Below, one piece after another: positions 31,275 to 40,228 of a stretch of DNA of 64,000 nt. Made by a program: the position numbers and the translations under genes. How positions within the stretch are numbered: the first letter of the stretch is position 1; every line of letters begins with the position of its first letter. Origin of the DNA: Ornithinibacillus massiliensis (GTDB lineage Bacteria > Bacillota > Bacilli > Bacillales > Amphibacillaceae). The DNA is taken from positions 62,001 to 126,000 of the forward strand of contig NZ_JAGXBY010000002.1 of assembly GCF_018310345.1 (NCBI RefSeq), in the 5' to 3' direction. The notes under the pieces were generated by a model, which saw nothing but the letters and a program-made list of their open reading frames with translations, had not been told where the DNA came from and ran no database searches.

Positions 31275-33473
31275 ATGGCGAAAAATGACATTATAACAAT
31301 TGAACAATTACAAGAAAAAGCTAGCACGTATTTATCGGAGGACGATGTTGCGTTTATTATGCGTGCTTATACGTACGCAGAAGAAGCACATAGGGACCAG
31401 TATCGTAAATCAGGAGAAGCGTATATCATACACCCTATTCAAGTTGCTGGCATATTAGTAGATTTAAAAATGGATCCAGTGACGGTTGCGGGTGGATTCT
31501 TGCATGATGTTGTAGAGGATACCGAAATAACATTAGAAGAAATAGAAGAACAATTTAATAAGGAAGTTGCCATGCTTGTTGATGGGGTTACAAAGCTAGG
31601 TAAAATCAAATACAAGTCAAAAGAAGCCCAACAAGCTGAAAATCACCGAAAAATGTTTGTCGCTATGGCGAAAGATATACGTGTTATATTAATTAAGCTA
31701 GCGGATAGATTGCATAATATGAGAACTTTAAAGTTCTTACCACCTGAAAAGCAACGTATCAAAGCGAATGAAACGATAGAAATCTTTGCTCCATTAGCAC
31801 ATCGTTTAGGAATTTCTGCGATTAAATGGGAGCTAGAGGATATCTCATTACGTTACTTAAATCCCCAACAATATTACCGAATTGTTCAGTTAATGAAGCA
31901 AAAGCGGGAACAACGAGAATCTTACATTGATGAAGTTATTCAAGAAGTAAATAAACAGTTAGAAGAAATAAATATAGAAGCAGAAATCTCAGGTAGACCG
32001 AAACATTTGTATAGTATTTATCAGAAGATGATAAAACAAAACAAACAGTTTAATGAGATCTATGATTTATTGGCAGTTCGTATTTTAGTCAACAGCATTA
32101 AAGATTGTTATGCGGTATTAGGAATTATTCATACGTGTTGGAAGCCAATGCCTGGTAGATTTAAAGATTATATTGCAATGCCAAAGCAAAACTTATACCA
32201 ATCCTTGCATACAACGGTAATTGGTCCTAAAGGAGATCCTTTAGAAGTACAAATAAGAACGAAGGAAATGCATGAGATTGCCGAGTACGGGATTGCTGCT
32301 CACTGGGCGTATAAGGAAGGTAAGCAACTTAACCGAGATAAGAAATCCTTTGAAGAGAAGTTAACGTGGTTCCGTGAAATTTTAGAATGGCAGAATGAGA
32401 CGCATGATGCGGAGGAATTCGTTGAATCTCTGAAAGTGGATTTATTTTCCGATATGGTCTATGTCTTTACGCCTAAAGGAGATGTAATAGAACTACCATC
32501 TGGTTCTGTTCCACTTGACTTTGCTTACCGAATTCATACGGAAATCGGTAATCAGACAATCGGGGCAAAAATTAACGGGAAAATGGAGCCATTAGACTAC
32601 AAATTAAAAAATGGCGACATAATCGAAGTACTAACTTCGAAACATTCCTATGGACCTTCTCAAGATTGGTTAAAGATCACCCAAACATCACAGGCAAAGA
32701 ATAAAATTAGACAATTTTTCAAGAAGCAACGCCGTGAAGAAAACGTAGCAAAGGGTAAGGACTTAGTCGAAAAAGAGATTCGGGCATTTGATATCGAGCC
32801 GAAAGAAGCATTGACAGAAGAGAATTTAAAACGCGTTTACGAACGATTTAACTTTGTTTCTGAGGAAGATTTATATGCCGCTGTAGGTTATCAGGGTATT
32901 ACTGCAGCGCTTGTCGCAACAAGATTAACGGAAAAAATACGTCAATCTCGCCAAAAAGAAGAAGACCTTGCCAAAACATTAGAAGGGACAAAAACAGAGT
33001 ATAAGGAATTTAAAAAACATAAGAAAGACTCTGGTGTGATTGTAGAAGGCATTGATAATCTACTTGTACGTCTATCCAAATGCTGTAATCCTGTCCCTGG
33101 TGATGAAATAATTGGGTATATTACAAAAGGTCGAGGCGTATCCGTCCATCGAACTGACTGTCCAAATGTACAAACAGAGGAAGCAAGAGAACGACATCTA
33201 CATGTGGAATGGGAAGAAGATCAAACACAAAAGCAATATCATGTGGATCTAGAAATCTCAGGTTATGATCGTAGAGGCTTATTAAATGAAGTATTACAAG
33301 CAGTGAATGAGTCGAAAACAAATATTACCCATGTAAATGGCAGGTCTGATCGTAATAAAATGGCTGTTATTCAAATTACGATTTTGATTCATAATACGAA
33401 TCATTTAAGAAAAATTGTGGAACGGATTAAGCAGATCAAAGATGTTTATGCAGTTACACGTACACTACAATGA
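31275..33473 (+). CDS. relA: Bifunctional (p)ppGpp synthetase/hydrolase (Rel)
   Basis: Long RSH enzyme that makes and degrades (p)ppGpp in the stringent response; it senses uncharged tRNA on ribosomes. 732 residues. Order: HD hydrolase domain (GFLHDVVEDTE, near 77, and LADRLHNMRTL), synthetase domain (DLLAVRILVNSIKDCYAVLG, KDYIAMPKQNLYQSLHTTV), TGS (VYVFTPKGDVIELPSGSVPL), zinc-finger/helical part (LSKCCNPVPGDEI) and C-terminal ACT (GYDRRGLLNEVLQAV). Both catalytic halves look intact. Confidence 0.98.
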   Translation: MAKNDIITIEQLQEKASTYLSEDDVAFIMRAYTYAEEAHRDQYRKSGEAYIIHPIQVAGILVDLKMDPVTVAGGFLHDVVEDTEITLEEIEEQFNKEVAMLVDGVTKLGKIKYKSKEAQQAENHRKMFVAMAKDIRVILIKLADRLHNMRTLKFLPPEKQRIKANETIEIFAPLAHRLGISAIKWELEDISLRYLNPQQYYRIVQLMKQKREQRESYIDEVIQEVNKQLEEINIEAEISGRPKHLYSIYQKMIKQNKQFNEIYDLLAVRILVNSIKDCYAVLGIIHTCWKPMPGRFKDYIAMPKQNLYQSLHTTVIGPKGDPLEVQIRTKEMHEIAEYGIAAHWAYKEGKQLNRDKKSFEEKLTWFREILEWQNETHDAEEFVESLKVDLFSDMVYVFTPKGDVIELPSGSVPLDFAYRIHTEIGNQTIGAKINGKMEPLDYKLKNGDIIEVLTSKHSYGPSQDWLKITQTSQAKNKIRQFFKKQRREENVAKGKDLVEKEIRAFDIEPKEALTEENLKRVYERFNFVSEEDLYAAVGYQGITAALVATRLTEKIRQSRQKEEDLAKTLEGTKTEYKEFKKHKKDSGVIVEGIDNLLVRLSKCCNPVPGDEIIGYITKGRGVSVHRTDCPNVQTEEARERHLHVEWEEDQTQKQYHVDLEISGYDRRGLLNEVLQAVNESKTNITHVNGRSDRNKMAVIQITILIHNTNHLRKIVERIKQIKDVYAVTRTLQ

Positions 33474-33492
33474 AACTGGCACAAAACTAAAA

Positions 33493-33656
33493 AGTTAGAG
33501 ATGTAAACCCGAATAAGGCATCACACTAGCTCCGTAAAGATAGGTAGACGAAAGGCAAGGATCCAGACCTTGGATGAACCTCCAGTCTACTAACCATCCA
33601 CGGAGCGGTGGCTTGCTAATTATTCGGTTTTTCCTTTATCATAAACATTTCTAACT
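33493..33656. repeat. Long inverted-repeat element, copy B (short, degenerate)
   Basis: Nested inverted pairs: agttagagatgt with acatttctaact (33493-33504, 33645-33656), ccgaataa with ttattcgg (33509-33516, 33620-33627) and gctccgt with acggagc (33529-33535, 33600-33606). It resembles copy C in its outer arms (cgaat and ctagctccg blocks and gtagac) but lacks the central block shared by A and C. It fills the relA-dtd gap and may act as a relA terminator. Confidence 0.65.
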
Positions 33657-33692
33657 CAACCTCTATAGTACTAGTAAAAGGAGATTTGAAAC

Positions 33693-34139
33693 ATGAGGGC
33701 TATTATTCAACGTGCTAGAGATGCACGTGTTACCGTAAAAGATGAGATAGTTGGCAAAATCGATAATGGTTTTGTCGTGTTAATTGGAGTTACCCATGAA
33801 GATACAGTAGAGGATGCACAATATCTAGCAAATAAAATGGTCAACCTACGTGTATTTGAAGATGAACAAGAAAAAATGAATTTATCATTAAAAGATGTAA
33901 ATGGCGAAATTTTATCGATTTCCCAATTCACCCTTTATGGCGATACTAGAAAGGGCAGAAGACCAAACTTCATGCAAGCAGCGAAGCCACAGCAAGCAAA
34001 TGAGCTTTACGAGAAGTTCAATGAAATGCTTCGTCAAGAGGGAATAAAGGTAGAGGTAGGTAGATTCGGAGCAATGATGAATGTTACACTTACCAATGTT
34101 GGTCCTGTAACTTTAATTTTAGATAGTAAAAATAGATAA
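33693..34139 (+). CDS. dtd: D-aminoacyl-tRNA deacylase
   Basis: Removes D-amino acids (and glycine from tRNA-Ala) from tRNA. 148 residues. [15 protein letters not shown] at the N-terminus, [20 protein letters not shown] (active-site SQFTL with Thr), and the C-terminal [11 protein letters not shown] that carries the Gly-Pro motif. It lies after relA as in B. subtilis, but is separated from both neighbours by long inverted-repeat elements. Confidence 0.97.
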   Translation: MRAIIQRARDARVTVKDEIVGKIDNGFVVLIGVTHEDTVEDAQYLANKMVNLRVFEDEQEKMNLSLKDVNGEILSISQFTLYGDTRKGRRPNFMQAAKPQQANELYEKFNEMLRQEGIKVEVGRFGAMMNVTLTNVGPVTLILDSKNR

Positions 34140-34140
34140 C

Positions 34141-34430
34141 GAGACAGGGGCGTAACAAAAAGAATTAAAGGTAACACCGAATGATATTCAATACTAGCTC
34201 CGGAAATATACGTAGACTCCTGCGGGAGGACAGGGCAAGCTTGAGACCCCTAAAGAAGTAGTACGAGGAGGCTCACCAGCCGCCCGGTGGCAAGGTAGAC
34301 CACTGCTTTGGCCTTTTCGAGCAGATGTCGCCCCTGTGCTGGAAGTAACCGCAAGTATATTTCCGGAGCAGGGTCCTTGCTCATCATTCGGTTTTGCTTT
34401 TAGGATAAATTCTGTTGTCCCAGCCTCTAC
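34141..34430. repeat. Long nested inverted-repeat element, copy C
   Basis: Element filling the gap between dtd and the convergent amidase gene. Perfect pairs: accgaatgat/atcattcggt (34176-34185, 34383-34392) and gctccggaaatata/tatatttccggagc (34197-34210, 34356-34369). Its centre contains tgagacccc and a 21-base block at 34265-34285 identical to the reverse complement of 10296-10316 in copy A. ccggaaatata arms are also shared with A. So A and C are the same family in opposite orientations. No coding content. Confidence 0.85.
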
Positions 34431-35492
34431 TTAATTAGAAAAATAACGCTGTAATCCATTTACAATACCAGAAACGAGTTTTTTCTGATAGGCATTTGTC
34501 GTCATTAGAGTATCCATTTCAGGATTGGACATGAACCCTAGTTCAATAAGTACAGCAGGCATCAGATTTTGTCTAATTACTTGGAAATCACCAAATTCCG
34601 CACCACGATCTCTGTCACCTGATTCTTTAATAATCTCTTGCTGAATATAACGTGCTAATTCTGCATACTGCTCATGGGAATAATAGGTACTTATGCCGGT
34701 GACTGTAGGAAGATCGGGTACACTATTATAGTGTAAACTTATGAAAGCATCAGCATTAACCGTGTTAGAAAGCGTTGCCCGACTTGCTAATGAGGCAAAT
34801 GTATCCTCCTCTCTAGTAGTTATAACGATAGCACCTAACATCGTTAATTCCTGAGCTAGAATATCTGCTGTTTTATAGGCTAAGTCCTTTTCTTGTACAT
34901 TTGTAGGACTAATAGCACCTGAATCAAATCCACCATGACCTGGATCTAGAACGATTGTTTTTCCTTTTAATCCTTCGCTCGTTTCCTTGATTTCATCTTT
35001 AACTAAGTCTGATAATACATACCCTTCTATCGTGTCATTTTCCACTTTTAACCAATTATCCGTTTTGCCGGTTACAGAAAGAGTTTCCCCTTCTTCAGCA
35101 AAATAGACAATTTCATCATCAGATGACGGACCATTTCTAATATGAGTTTTCTCAAATGGGATGGTAATGGAAGTCTGTTCAACAGAATGATCAAGCCCAA
35201 CATCTTTCACTTCTTGTTCAGACGAATCTTCTTGAATAGTTACATAATCCGTCGAAATCCAAGCAGTATATCCATCAAGTTGAATCTCAACCCAATCCCC
35301 TTCTTGACCGACAATGGGGTATTGTTCATTTTGATGGACTTGTCCTAGTTTATCGTAATCCGTACCAGGACCACTTCGTAGATTTAAATAATTTTCGTTA
35401 ACAATGACCTCTTTTGTACTAGCTGTTACTGGAAAGCACCATGTAATCAGTAGTAGGCAAAGTGTAATTCCAATTGTTTTTTTATAGCCCAA
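34431..35492 (-). CDS. Secreted N-acetylmuramoyl-L-alanine amidase with two SH3 domains
   Basis: Cell-wall hydrolase of 353 residues. Signal peptide MGYKKTIGITLCLLLI ending near VTAS; two bacterial SH3 domains (LNLRSGPGTDYDKLGQV and THIRNGPSSDDEIVYF); then an Amidase_3 zinc domain with IVLDPGHGGFDSGAI, the HYNS motif and catalytic Glu in LIELGFMSNPEMD. The start is TTG 35492 behind aggagg; the longer frame from 35522 begins before that site. B. subtilis yrvJ, near dtd and hisS, is the likely counterpart, with fewer SH3 domains here. Confidence 0.92.
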   Translation of the reverse strand: MGYKKTIGITLCLLLITWCFPVTASTKEVIVNENYLNLRSGPGTDYDKLGQVHQNEQYPIVGQEGDWVEIQLDGYTAWISTDYVTIQEDSSEQEVKDVGLDHSVEQTSITIPFEKTHIRNGPSSDDEIVYFAEEGETLSVTGKTDNWLKVENDTIEGYVLSDLVKDEIKETSEGLKGKTIVLDPGHGGFDSGAISPTNVQEKDLAYKTADILAQELTMLGAIVITTREEDTFASLASRATLSNTVNADAFISLHYNSVPDLPTVTGISTYYSHEQYAELARYIQQEIIKESGDRDRGAEFGDFQVIRQNLMPAVLIELGFMSNPEMDTLMTTNAYQKKLVSGIVNGLQRYFSN

Positions 35493-35599
35493 TAGATTTC
35501 CTCCTAATAATTCGTAAACCACATGACATTTCTTTTTCTATTTTAATAAATATTGTCGAATTAGGCAAAACTAGTCTTATGAAAAAGGAGGCGATCTAA

Positions 35600-35773
35600 T
35601 TGCGAATGACTGAAAAGCATTGGAGTTCCCATAATAATCGAGATATTTTTGGTGTAAACTTGCATAAGTTTATCGAAATGGAACAGTCCTCTGGACATAT
35701 GGAAATAGCACAGGAGTTAGGGATATCACTAGGAGAGGTAAAAGCATTAAAGAAAAAGATTAATCGCTCTTGA
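35600..35773 (+). CDS. Small basic HTH-like protein of 57 residues
   Basis: TTG start at 35600 behind a strong site aaggagg (35585-35591, 8-base spacing). The product begins MRMTEKHWSSHNNRDIFG, continues VNLHKFIEMEQSSGHM, and ends in a helix-turn-helix-like segment EIAQELGISLGEVKALKKKI. The IAQELGIS piece resembles the HTH of sigma-70 or transcriptional regulator families. It is too short for routine gene calls, but the site, codon use and compact C-terminus support it. The stop codon overlaps the -35 box of the hisS promoter. Function unknown. Confidence 0.72.
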   Translation: MRMTEKHWSSHNNRDIFGVNLHKFIEMEQSSGHMEIAQELGISLGEVKALKKKINRS

Positions 35774-35798
35774 CAATCAGGAAGCAAAACATTATGAT
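35770..35798 (+). promoter_or_regulatory. Sigma-A promoter of the hisS T-box leader
   Basis: TTGACA (35770-35775), 17-base spacer, TATGAT (35793-35798). The -35 box overlaps the TGA of the small HTH-like gene. Transcription should start near 35805, just ahead of the T-box leader. Confidence 0.85.
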
Positions 35799-35804
35799 AA
35801 TATT

Positions 35805-36076
35805 CATTCAAGTATCTTGAACGAACAAGAAATATCCTATGAAGGAAAAAGTAACTAGTACTTGCGTGAGCAGAGACAAAATGCCTTTGGCTGGAAGCAT
35901 TTTGCATGGCAACCTAGTGAAAGACAATCCTGAGGATCTATATTGAACGTTATGACTAGTAAATATAGACGTTTTGCAGGCGTTAACTGTGAAAAGAGGA
36001 TGCAATGGAATTGCGTCAACTAGGGTGGCAACGCGGGTAACTCTCGTCCCTTTTTTATAGGGACGGGAGTTTTTTG
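35805..36076 (+). ncRNA. T-box leader of hisS-aspS, tRNA-Asp type
   Basis: tRNA-sensing attenuator. Stem I has agtaactagt on the 5' side and a distal helix caaaatgc/gcattttg; the specifier loop reads tgaaa-GAC-aatcctgag with GAC (Asp) at 35923-35925, aligned with the GCT (Ala) loop of the alaS leader in this window. The T-box core agggtggcaacgcgg is at 36022-36036: the base after TGG is C, which pairs with discriminator G73, as in tRNA-Asp; tRNA-His has C73. The terminator is actctcgtccc/gggacgggagt (36040-36050, 36060-36070) then TTTTTT. Uncharged tRNA-Asp should therefore induce both hisS and aspS. Confidence 0.92.
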
Positions 36077-36194
36077 TATACTTTTATAGCAACAAGGATC
36101 AAGTGAATCATACATACACCGTGGATATGAAATAAGAGAAAAGTTAACCATTACATGACTTTGGAATTCATAATCGTTTTAGGAGGATAAAAGA

Positions 36195-37475
36195 ATGAAT
36201 ATTAAAGCGCCTAGAGGTACGGTAGATGTTCTACCAAAGGATGCTAAAAAATGGCAGTTTGTTGAGAATAAAATAAAGGGGATCTGTGATAAATACCATT
36301 ACGAAGAAATTCGTACACCGGTATTTGAACATACAGAAGTATTTTCACGTGGGGTAGGAGACTCAACTGATATTGTGCAAAAGGAGATGTATACCTTTGA
36401 AGACCGTGGCGGTAGAAGTCTTACACTTCGCCCAGAAGGTACAGCTGCTGTAACGAGAGCTTTTGTACAGAACAAGTTGTACGGGGAGGCTAATCAACCT
36501 GTAAAACTATACTACTTTATGCAAATGTTCCGTTATGAACGACCTCAGGCAGGCAGAATGCGTCAGTTGAATCAGTTTGGGGTAGAAGTATTAGGAAGTG
36601 CAGATCCAGCGGTTGATGCAGAAGTGATTGATTTAGCGATGACTGTATATCGGTCACTGGGATTAACATCTTTAAAACTAGTAATTAATTCGTTAGGTGA
36701 TGTTGAGAGTAGAAAGAGGCATCGCGATGCACTAATTAAACACTTTACTCCATACAAGGAAGAACTGTGTGAAGATTGTCAGTCTCGATTAGAGCAAAAT
36801 CCAATGAGAATTCTAGATTGTAAAGTCGACAGAGACCACCCATCCATGAAAACAGCACCTTCTATTCTAGATTATCTGAATGAAGATTCGGTTGAATACT
36901 TTGAAAAGGTTAAAAAATATCTTGAATTGATGGGAATTGAATATGAAGTTGATCCTAATCTTGTAAGAGGCTTGGATTACTATAATCACACGGCATTTGA
37001 AATTATGAGTGAGGCGGAAGGTTTCGGAGCCATTACAACACTTGCTGGTGGGGGTAGATACAATGGACTAGTAGAACAGCTAGGTGGTCCAGCTACACCA
37101 GGTATTGGGTTTGGAATGGGAATTGAAAGACTATTAATGGCATTAGAAGCCGAAAATGTTGAAATTCCGTTAGAAGAAGCGTTAGATTGCTTTATCGTAT
37201 CGATGGGAGAAGAGCCAAAATCGGAAGTAGTTCGTATTACACATGAATTACGTCAACATGGTATCCAAGTCGATCAAGACTACCAAGGTAGAAAAATTAA
37301 AGCTCAATTTAAAGCGGCCGACCGATACAAGGCTAAATATGTGTTAGTTTTAGGTGAAGAGGAGCTTGAAAAGAATGTCATAAATGTAAAAGAAATGGCT
37401 ACTGGTGAACAAGTAGAGATTCCTTTAGATCAATTAACTCTCACAATGAAGGAAAAGCTTTTAGGAGGAAAATAG
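36195..37475 (+). CDS. hisS: Histidyl-tRNA synthetase
   Basis: Class IIa synthetase for tRNA-His. 426 residues. Begins [17 protein letters not shown]; motif 1 region [14 protein letters not shown]; motif 2 [21 protein letters not shown]; histidine-specific motif [15 protein letters not shown] and [14 protein letters not shown]; motif 3 [14 protein letters not shown]-terminal anticodon-binding domain from about 325. Start ATG behind aggagg. Separated by only 1 base from aspS. Confidence 0.98.
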   Translation: MNIKAPRGTVDVLPKDAKKWQFVENKIKGICDKYHYEEIRTPVFEHTEVFSRGVGDSTDIVQKEMYTFEDRGGRSLTLRPEGTAAVTRAFVQNKLYGEANQPVKLYYFMQMFRYERPQAGRMRQLNQFGVEVLGSADPAVDAEVIDLAMTVYRSLGLTSLKLVINSLGDVESRKRHRDALIKHFTPYKEELCEDCQSRLEQNPMRILDCKVDRDHPSMKTAPSILDYLNEDSVEYFEKVKKYLELMGIEYEVDPNLVRGLDYYNHTAFEIMSEAEGFGAITTLAGGGRYNGLVEQLGGPATPGIGFGMGIERLLMALEAENVEIPLEEALDCFIVSMGEEPKSEVVRITHELRQHGIQVDQDYQGRKIKAQFKAADRYKAKYVLVLGEEELEKNVINVKEMATGEQVEIPLDQLTLTMKEKLLGGK

Positions 37476-37476
37476 G

Positions 37477-39240
37477 ATGAGCGAAAGAATACTAGCAGGA
37501 ACGATACAAGAAAAAGATGTTGAAAAGGTAATTCTACTAAAAGGATGGGTTCAAAAACGCCGTGATCTAGGTGGTCTGATATTTATTGATCTCCGTGATA
37601 AATCTGGCATTGTACAGGTAGTTTTTAATCCTGATTACGAAGATGCCTTAACAATTGCAGAATCCGTTCGTAGTGAATACGTTATTGAAGTAAAAGGGAA
37701 GGTGGTGCTTCGTGACGAGAGCACGATAAATCCCCATATGGAGACTGGTACTCTAGAGGTTATCGCTACAGAGGTTTCCATATTAAATAAGTCGAAAAAC
37801 CCTCCTTTTCTCATACAAGATGATACAGATGTGTCAGAAGATTTACGTCTGAAGTATCGTTATATGGACCTACGTCGTGGAGCATTACAAGAGACCTTTA
37901 AAAAGCGCCATCAAATCACACAGGTTGTGCGTAACTTCTTAAACGATGATGGATTCCTAGAAATGGAAACACCGATTTTAACGAAGAGTACACCAGAAGG
38001 AGCCCGTGATTACTTAGTTCCTAGTCGTGTACATCCAGGCGAATTCTATGCATTACCACAGTCACCACAATTGTTTAAACAATTGATTATGATGAGTGGC
38101 TTTGAAAAATACTATCAAATTGCTCGTTGCTTCCGTGATGAAGATTTACGTGCTGACAGACAACCAGAATTTACTCAAATTGATATTGAGACCTCCTTTA
38201 TGACAAGTGATGAAATCATGACAATGACAGAGAAAATGATGCAGAAGGTGATGAAAGAAGTCAATCAGGTTGATATTCCATTACCATTACCAAGAATGCC
38301 ATACAAGGAAGCAATGGAGCGTTACGGTTCTGATAAACCAGATACACGCTTTGGCTTAGAACTTATTCATGTTTCGGATCTACTAGCCAATTCTAGCTTT
38401 AAAGTATTCCAAGGTGCAATCGAGCGGGGTGGAAAGGTTGCATTATTAAATGTCAAAGGAGAAGCTACTAATTTCTCCAGAAAGGATATTGATAAACTTA
38501 CTGAGTTCGTCAATGTCTATGGAGCTAAGGGACTTGCTTGGCTCAAGGTAGAAGATGGGGAATTAAAAGGACCAATTGCTAAGTTTATTTCAGAGGAAGA
38601 AAAACAAGGCTTACTAGAGCTAGCAAATGCAGAAGATGGGGATTTACTATTATTCGTTGCGGATAAGACCTCTGTTGTATACGATAGCCTAGGAGCTTTA
38701 CGCCTTAAGCTTGGTAAAGAGCTTGGTCTAATAGATGAAAGTAAGTATAACTTCCTATGGATTACCGATTGGCCATTATTAGAATATGATGAAGAACTTG
38801 GCCGTTACTTTGCAGCCCACCATCCATTCACGATGCCGTTTGAGGAAGATGTTGAAAAGCTGGCAACTGATCCAGCAAGTGTTCGTGCAAATGCTTATGA
38901 TTTAGTTCTGAATGGATATGAATTGGGTGGAGGTTCTATTCGTATTTATAAACGTGAACAACAAAATGAAATGTTTAAGGTGCTAGGGTTTACAGAAGAA
39001 GAAGCACAAGAACAATTTGGTTTCTTACTGGAAGCCTTGGAATATGGTGCACCGCCACATGGGGGGATTGCGTTAGGGCTGGATCGTATTGTTATGCTTC
39101 TAACAGGTAGAAGTAACCTAAGAGATACGATACTATTCCCGAAAACTGCATCAGCATCAGACTTGCTAACAGAAGCTCCAAGTGAAGTGAGTAAAGCACA
39201 GTTAACTGAATTATCTATTCAGCTAAATGAAAATAAATAA
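37477..39240 (+). CDS. aspS: Aspartyl-tRNA synthetase
   Basis: Class IIb synthetase. 587 residues with N-terminal OB anticodon-binding fold ([20 protein letters not shown]), motif 1 ([19 protein letters not shown]), motif 2 ([20 protein letters not shown]), a bacterial GAD insertion at about 290-415, and motif 3 ([15 protein letters not shown]). Bacterial long form; whether it also charges tRNA-Asn cannot be read from this window. Co-transcribed with hisS under the tRNA-Asp T-box. Confidence 0.98.
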   Translation: MSERILAGTIQEKDVEKVILLKGWVQKRRDLGGLIFIDLRDKSGIVQVVFNPDYEDALTIAESVRSEYVIEVKGKVVLRDESTINPHMETGTLEVIATEVSILNKSKNPPFLIQDDTDVSEDLRLKYRYMDLRRGALQETFKKRHQITQVVRNFLNDDGFLEMETPILTKSTPEGARDYLVPSRVHPGEFYALPQSPQLFKQLIMMSGFEKYYQIARCFRDEDLRADRQPEFTQIDIETSFMTSDEIMTMTEKMMQKVMKEVNQVDIPLPLPRMPYKEAMERYGSDKPDTRFGLELIHVSDLLANSSFKVFQGAIERGGKVALLNVKGEATNFSRKDIDKLTEFVNVYGAKGLAWLKVEDGELKGPIAKFISEEEKQGLLELANAEDGDLLLFVADKTSVVYDSLGALRLKLGKELGLIDESKYNFLWITDWPLLEYDEELGRYFAAHHPFTMPFEEDVEKLATDPASVRANAYDLVLNGYELGGGSIRIYKREQQNEMFKVLGFTEEEAQEQFGFLLEALEYGAPPHGGIALGLDRIVMLLTGRSNLRDTILFPKTASASDLLTEAPSEVSKAQLTELSIQLNENK

Positions 39241-39303
39241 CTTTATTGTTGATAATGTTTAAATTTTGTAACAATTGTAATGAATACTTCATATAAAGGG
39301 ATA

Positions 39304-39332
39304 TTGAATACGTGGAATACGTATGTTAATAT
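39304..39332 (+). promoter_or_regulatory. Candidate sigma-A promoter for the 6S RNA
   Basis: TTGAAT (39304-39309), 17-base spacer, TAATAT (39327-39332). Transcription would start near 39339, about 25-30 bases before the closing stem of the 6S RNA, which would then require 5' processing. Moderate match. Confidence 0.45.
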
Positions 39333-39365
39333 ATTTTTACAAACGTAATGCATTACGAAAGTGAA

Positions 39366-39556
39366 TCAATCCTGATATGTTTGCCTATATCATATGTTTT
39401 GACCGAACAGTTTTATATAGGGAGCTTAGCAGTTTTCGTGTGGCATACATGCCTCGTTTTCGACTAACGAGAGGACGTATAAAATACGAAACAAGGCACC
39501 CACCTGCTCGTAGCGGGGATCAAAACTTACTATAGGCGGCATTATTGGGATTGATG
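39366..39556 (+). ncRNA. ssrS: 6S RNA (bsrA/6S-1 type)
   Basis: RNA polymerase-binding RNA that sequesters sigma-A holoenzyme. A long closing stem pairs 39368-39389 with 39531-39552 (ends aatcc/ggatt and cctata/tatagg perfect, three internal mismatches, several G-U). An apical stem pairs tgcctcgttttcg (39450-39462) with cgaaacaaggca (39487-39498). Between them lies an open central region, giving the 6S open-complex mimic. The string aaggcacccacctg fits what I recall of Bacillota 6S. Length about 190 bases and location just after aspS match B. subtilis 6S-1. Confidence 0.85.
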
Positions 39557-39574
39557 TATACATAAATAATAGGT

Positions 39575-39607
39575 AAGGCTAGCAGAGAAGCTAGTCTTAT
39601 TTTTTTG
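39575..39607 (+). terminator. Terminator of the 6S RNA gene
   Basis: A 9-bp stem aaggctagc/gctagtctt (one G-U) around AGAGAA, followed by ATTTTTTT. It lies 20 bases after the 6S closing stem. The rest of the 39241-39787 gap contains the 6S promoter and the promoter of the HIT gene; I see nothing else in it. Confidence 0.85.
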
Positions 39608-39669
39608 CGGTTTGGAATAATCGTTATATCTGGATACTACAATCATGAACGTAATACTTTAAGGAAGTG

Positions 39670-39698
39670 TTGACTTTTTAGATAATTTCATATAGTAT
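39670..39698 (+). promoter_or_regulatory. Sigma-A promoter candidate for the HIT gene
   Basis: TTGACT (39670-39675), a 17-base spacer and TAGTAT (39693-39698), about 90 bases before the HIT-family start codon. Confidence 0.6.
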
Positions 39699-39787
39699 TT
39701 TCGAAACATTATTAATAAATAGAATTAATTTATGATTAACAGGTGAGCGAAGTTTAGGAAATGGTATTCATAATGGGGGGGATGGAA

Positions 39788-40228
39788 ATGGAAGATTGTT
39801 TTATTTGTGCTAAACATACGGGGGAAATTTCTACTTCGGGCGTAACCATCTATGAGGATGATGTCGTGTATGTTGGACATATCGATCAAAATGGAAAACC
39901 GAATTATCTAGGTCATATTATGATTGATTTGAAGCGACATGCTCCAACCCTTGCTGATTTGACGATAGAGGAAGCAAAAGTATTTGGGGTTATGATGGCA
40001 CGTGTCAGTAAAGCTTTAGTTCAAAGTGTTGGGGCAGAGCATGTTTACTCACTAGTTTCGGGAAATAGCGTTCCACACCTTCATATGCATCTAGTTGCAC
40101 GTTATCCAAATACGCCTGAAAATTATTGGGGACCAATGGCGGTTTACGATTGGAAGGAAGCACCTTTTGGTGATAACGAAGAGGTGATTCAGCTGTGCAA
40201 AAAAATAAAAGCGTATCTGGAGAAGTAA
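39788..40228 (+). CDS. HIT-family hydrolase
   Basis: Histidine-triad nucleotide hydrolase/transferase of 146 residues. N-terminal CxxC (MEDCFICAKHTGEIS), central YLGHIMIDLKRHAPTL, and the triad SVPHLHMHLVARYP near 100-113. It is shorter and more divergent than the B. subtilis Hit protein, so a specific orthologue cannot be named. ATG 39761 and 39782 also lie in frame, but gggggg at 39775-39780 favours ATG 39788. The stop TAA overlaps the next start (TAATG). Substrate unknown. Confidence 0.85.
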   Translation: MEDCFICAKHTGEISTSGVTIYEDDVVYVGHIDQNGKPNYLGHIMIDLKRHAPTLADLTIEEAKVFGVMMARVSKALVQSVGAEHVYSLVSGNSVPHLHMHLVARYPNTPENYWGPMAVYDWKEAPFGDNEEVIQLCKKIKAYLEK

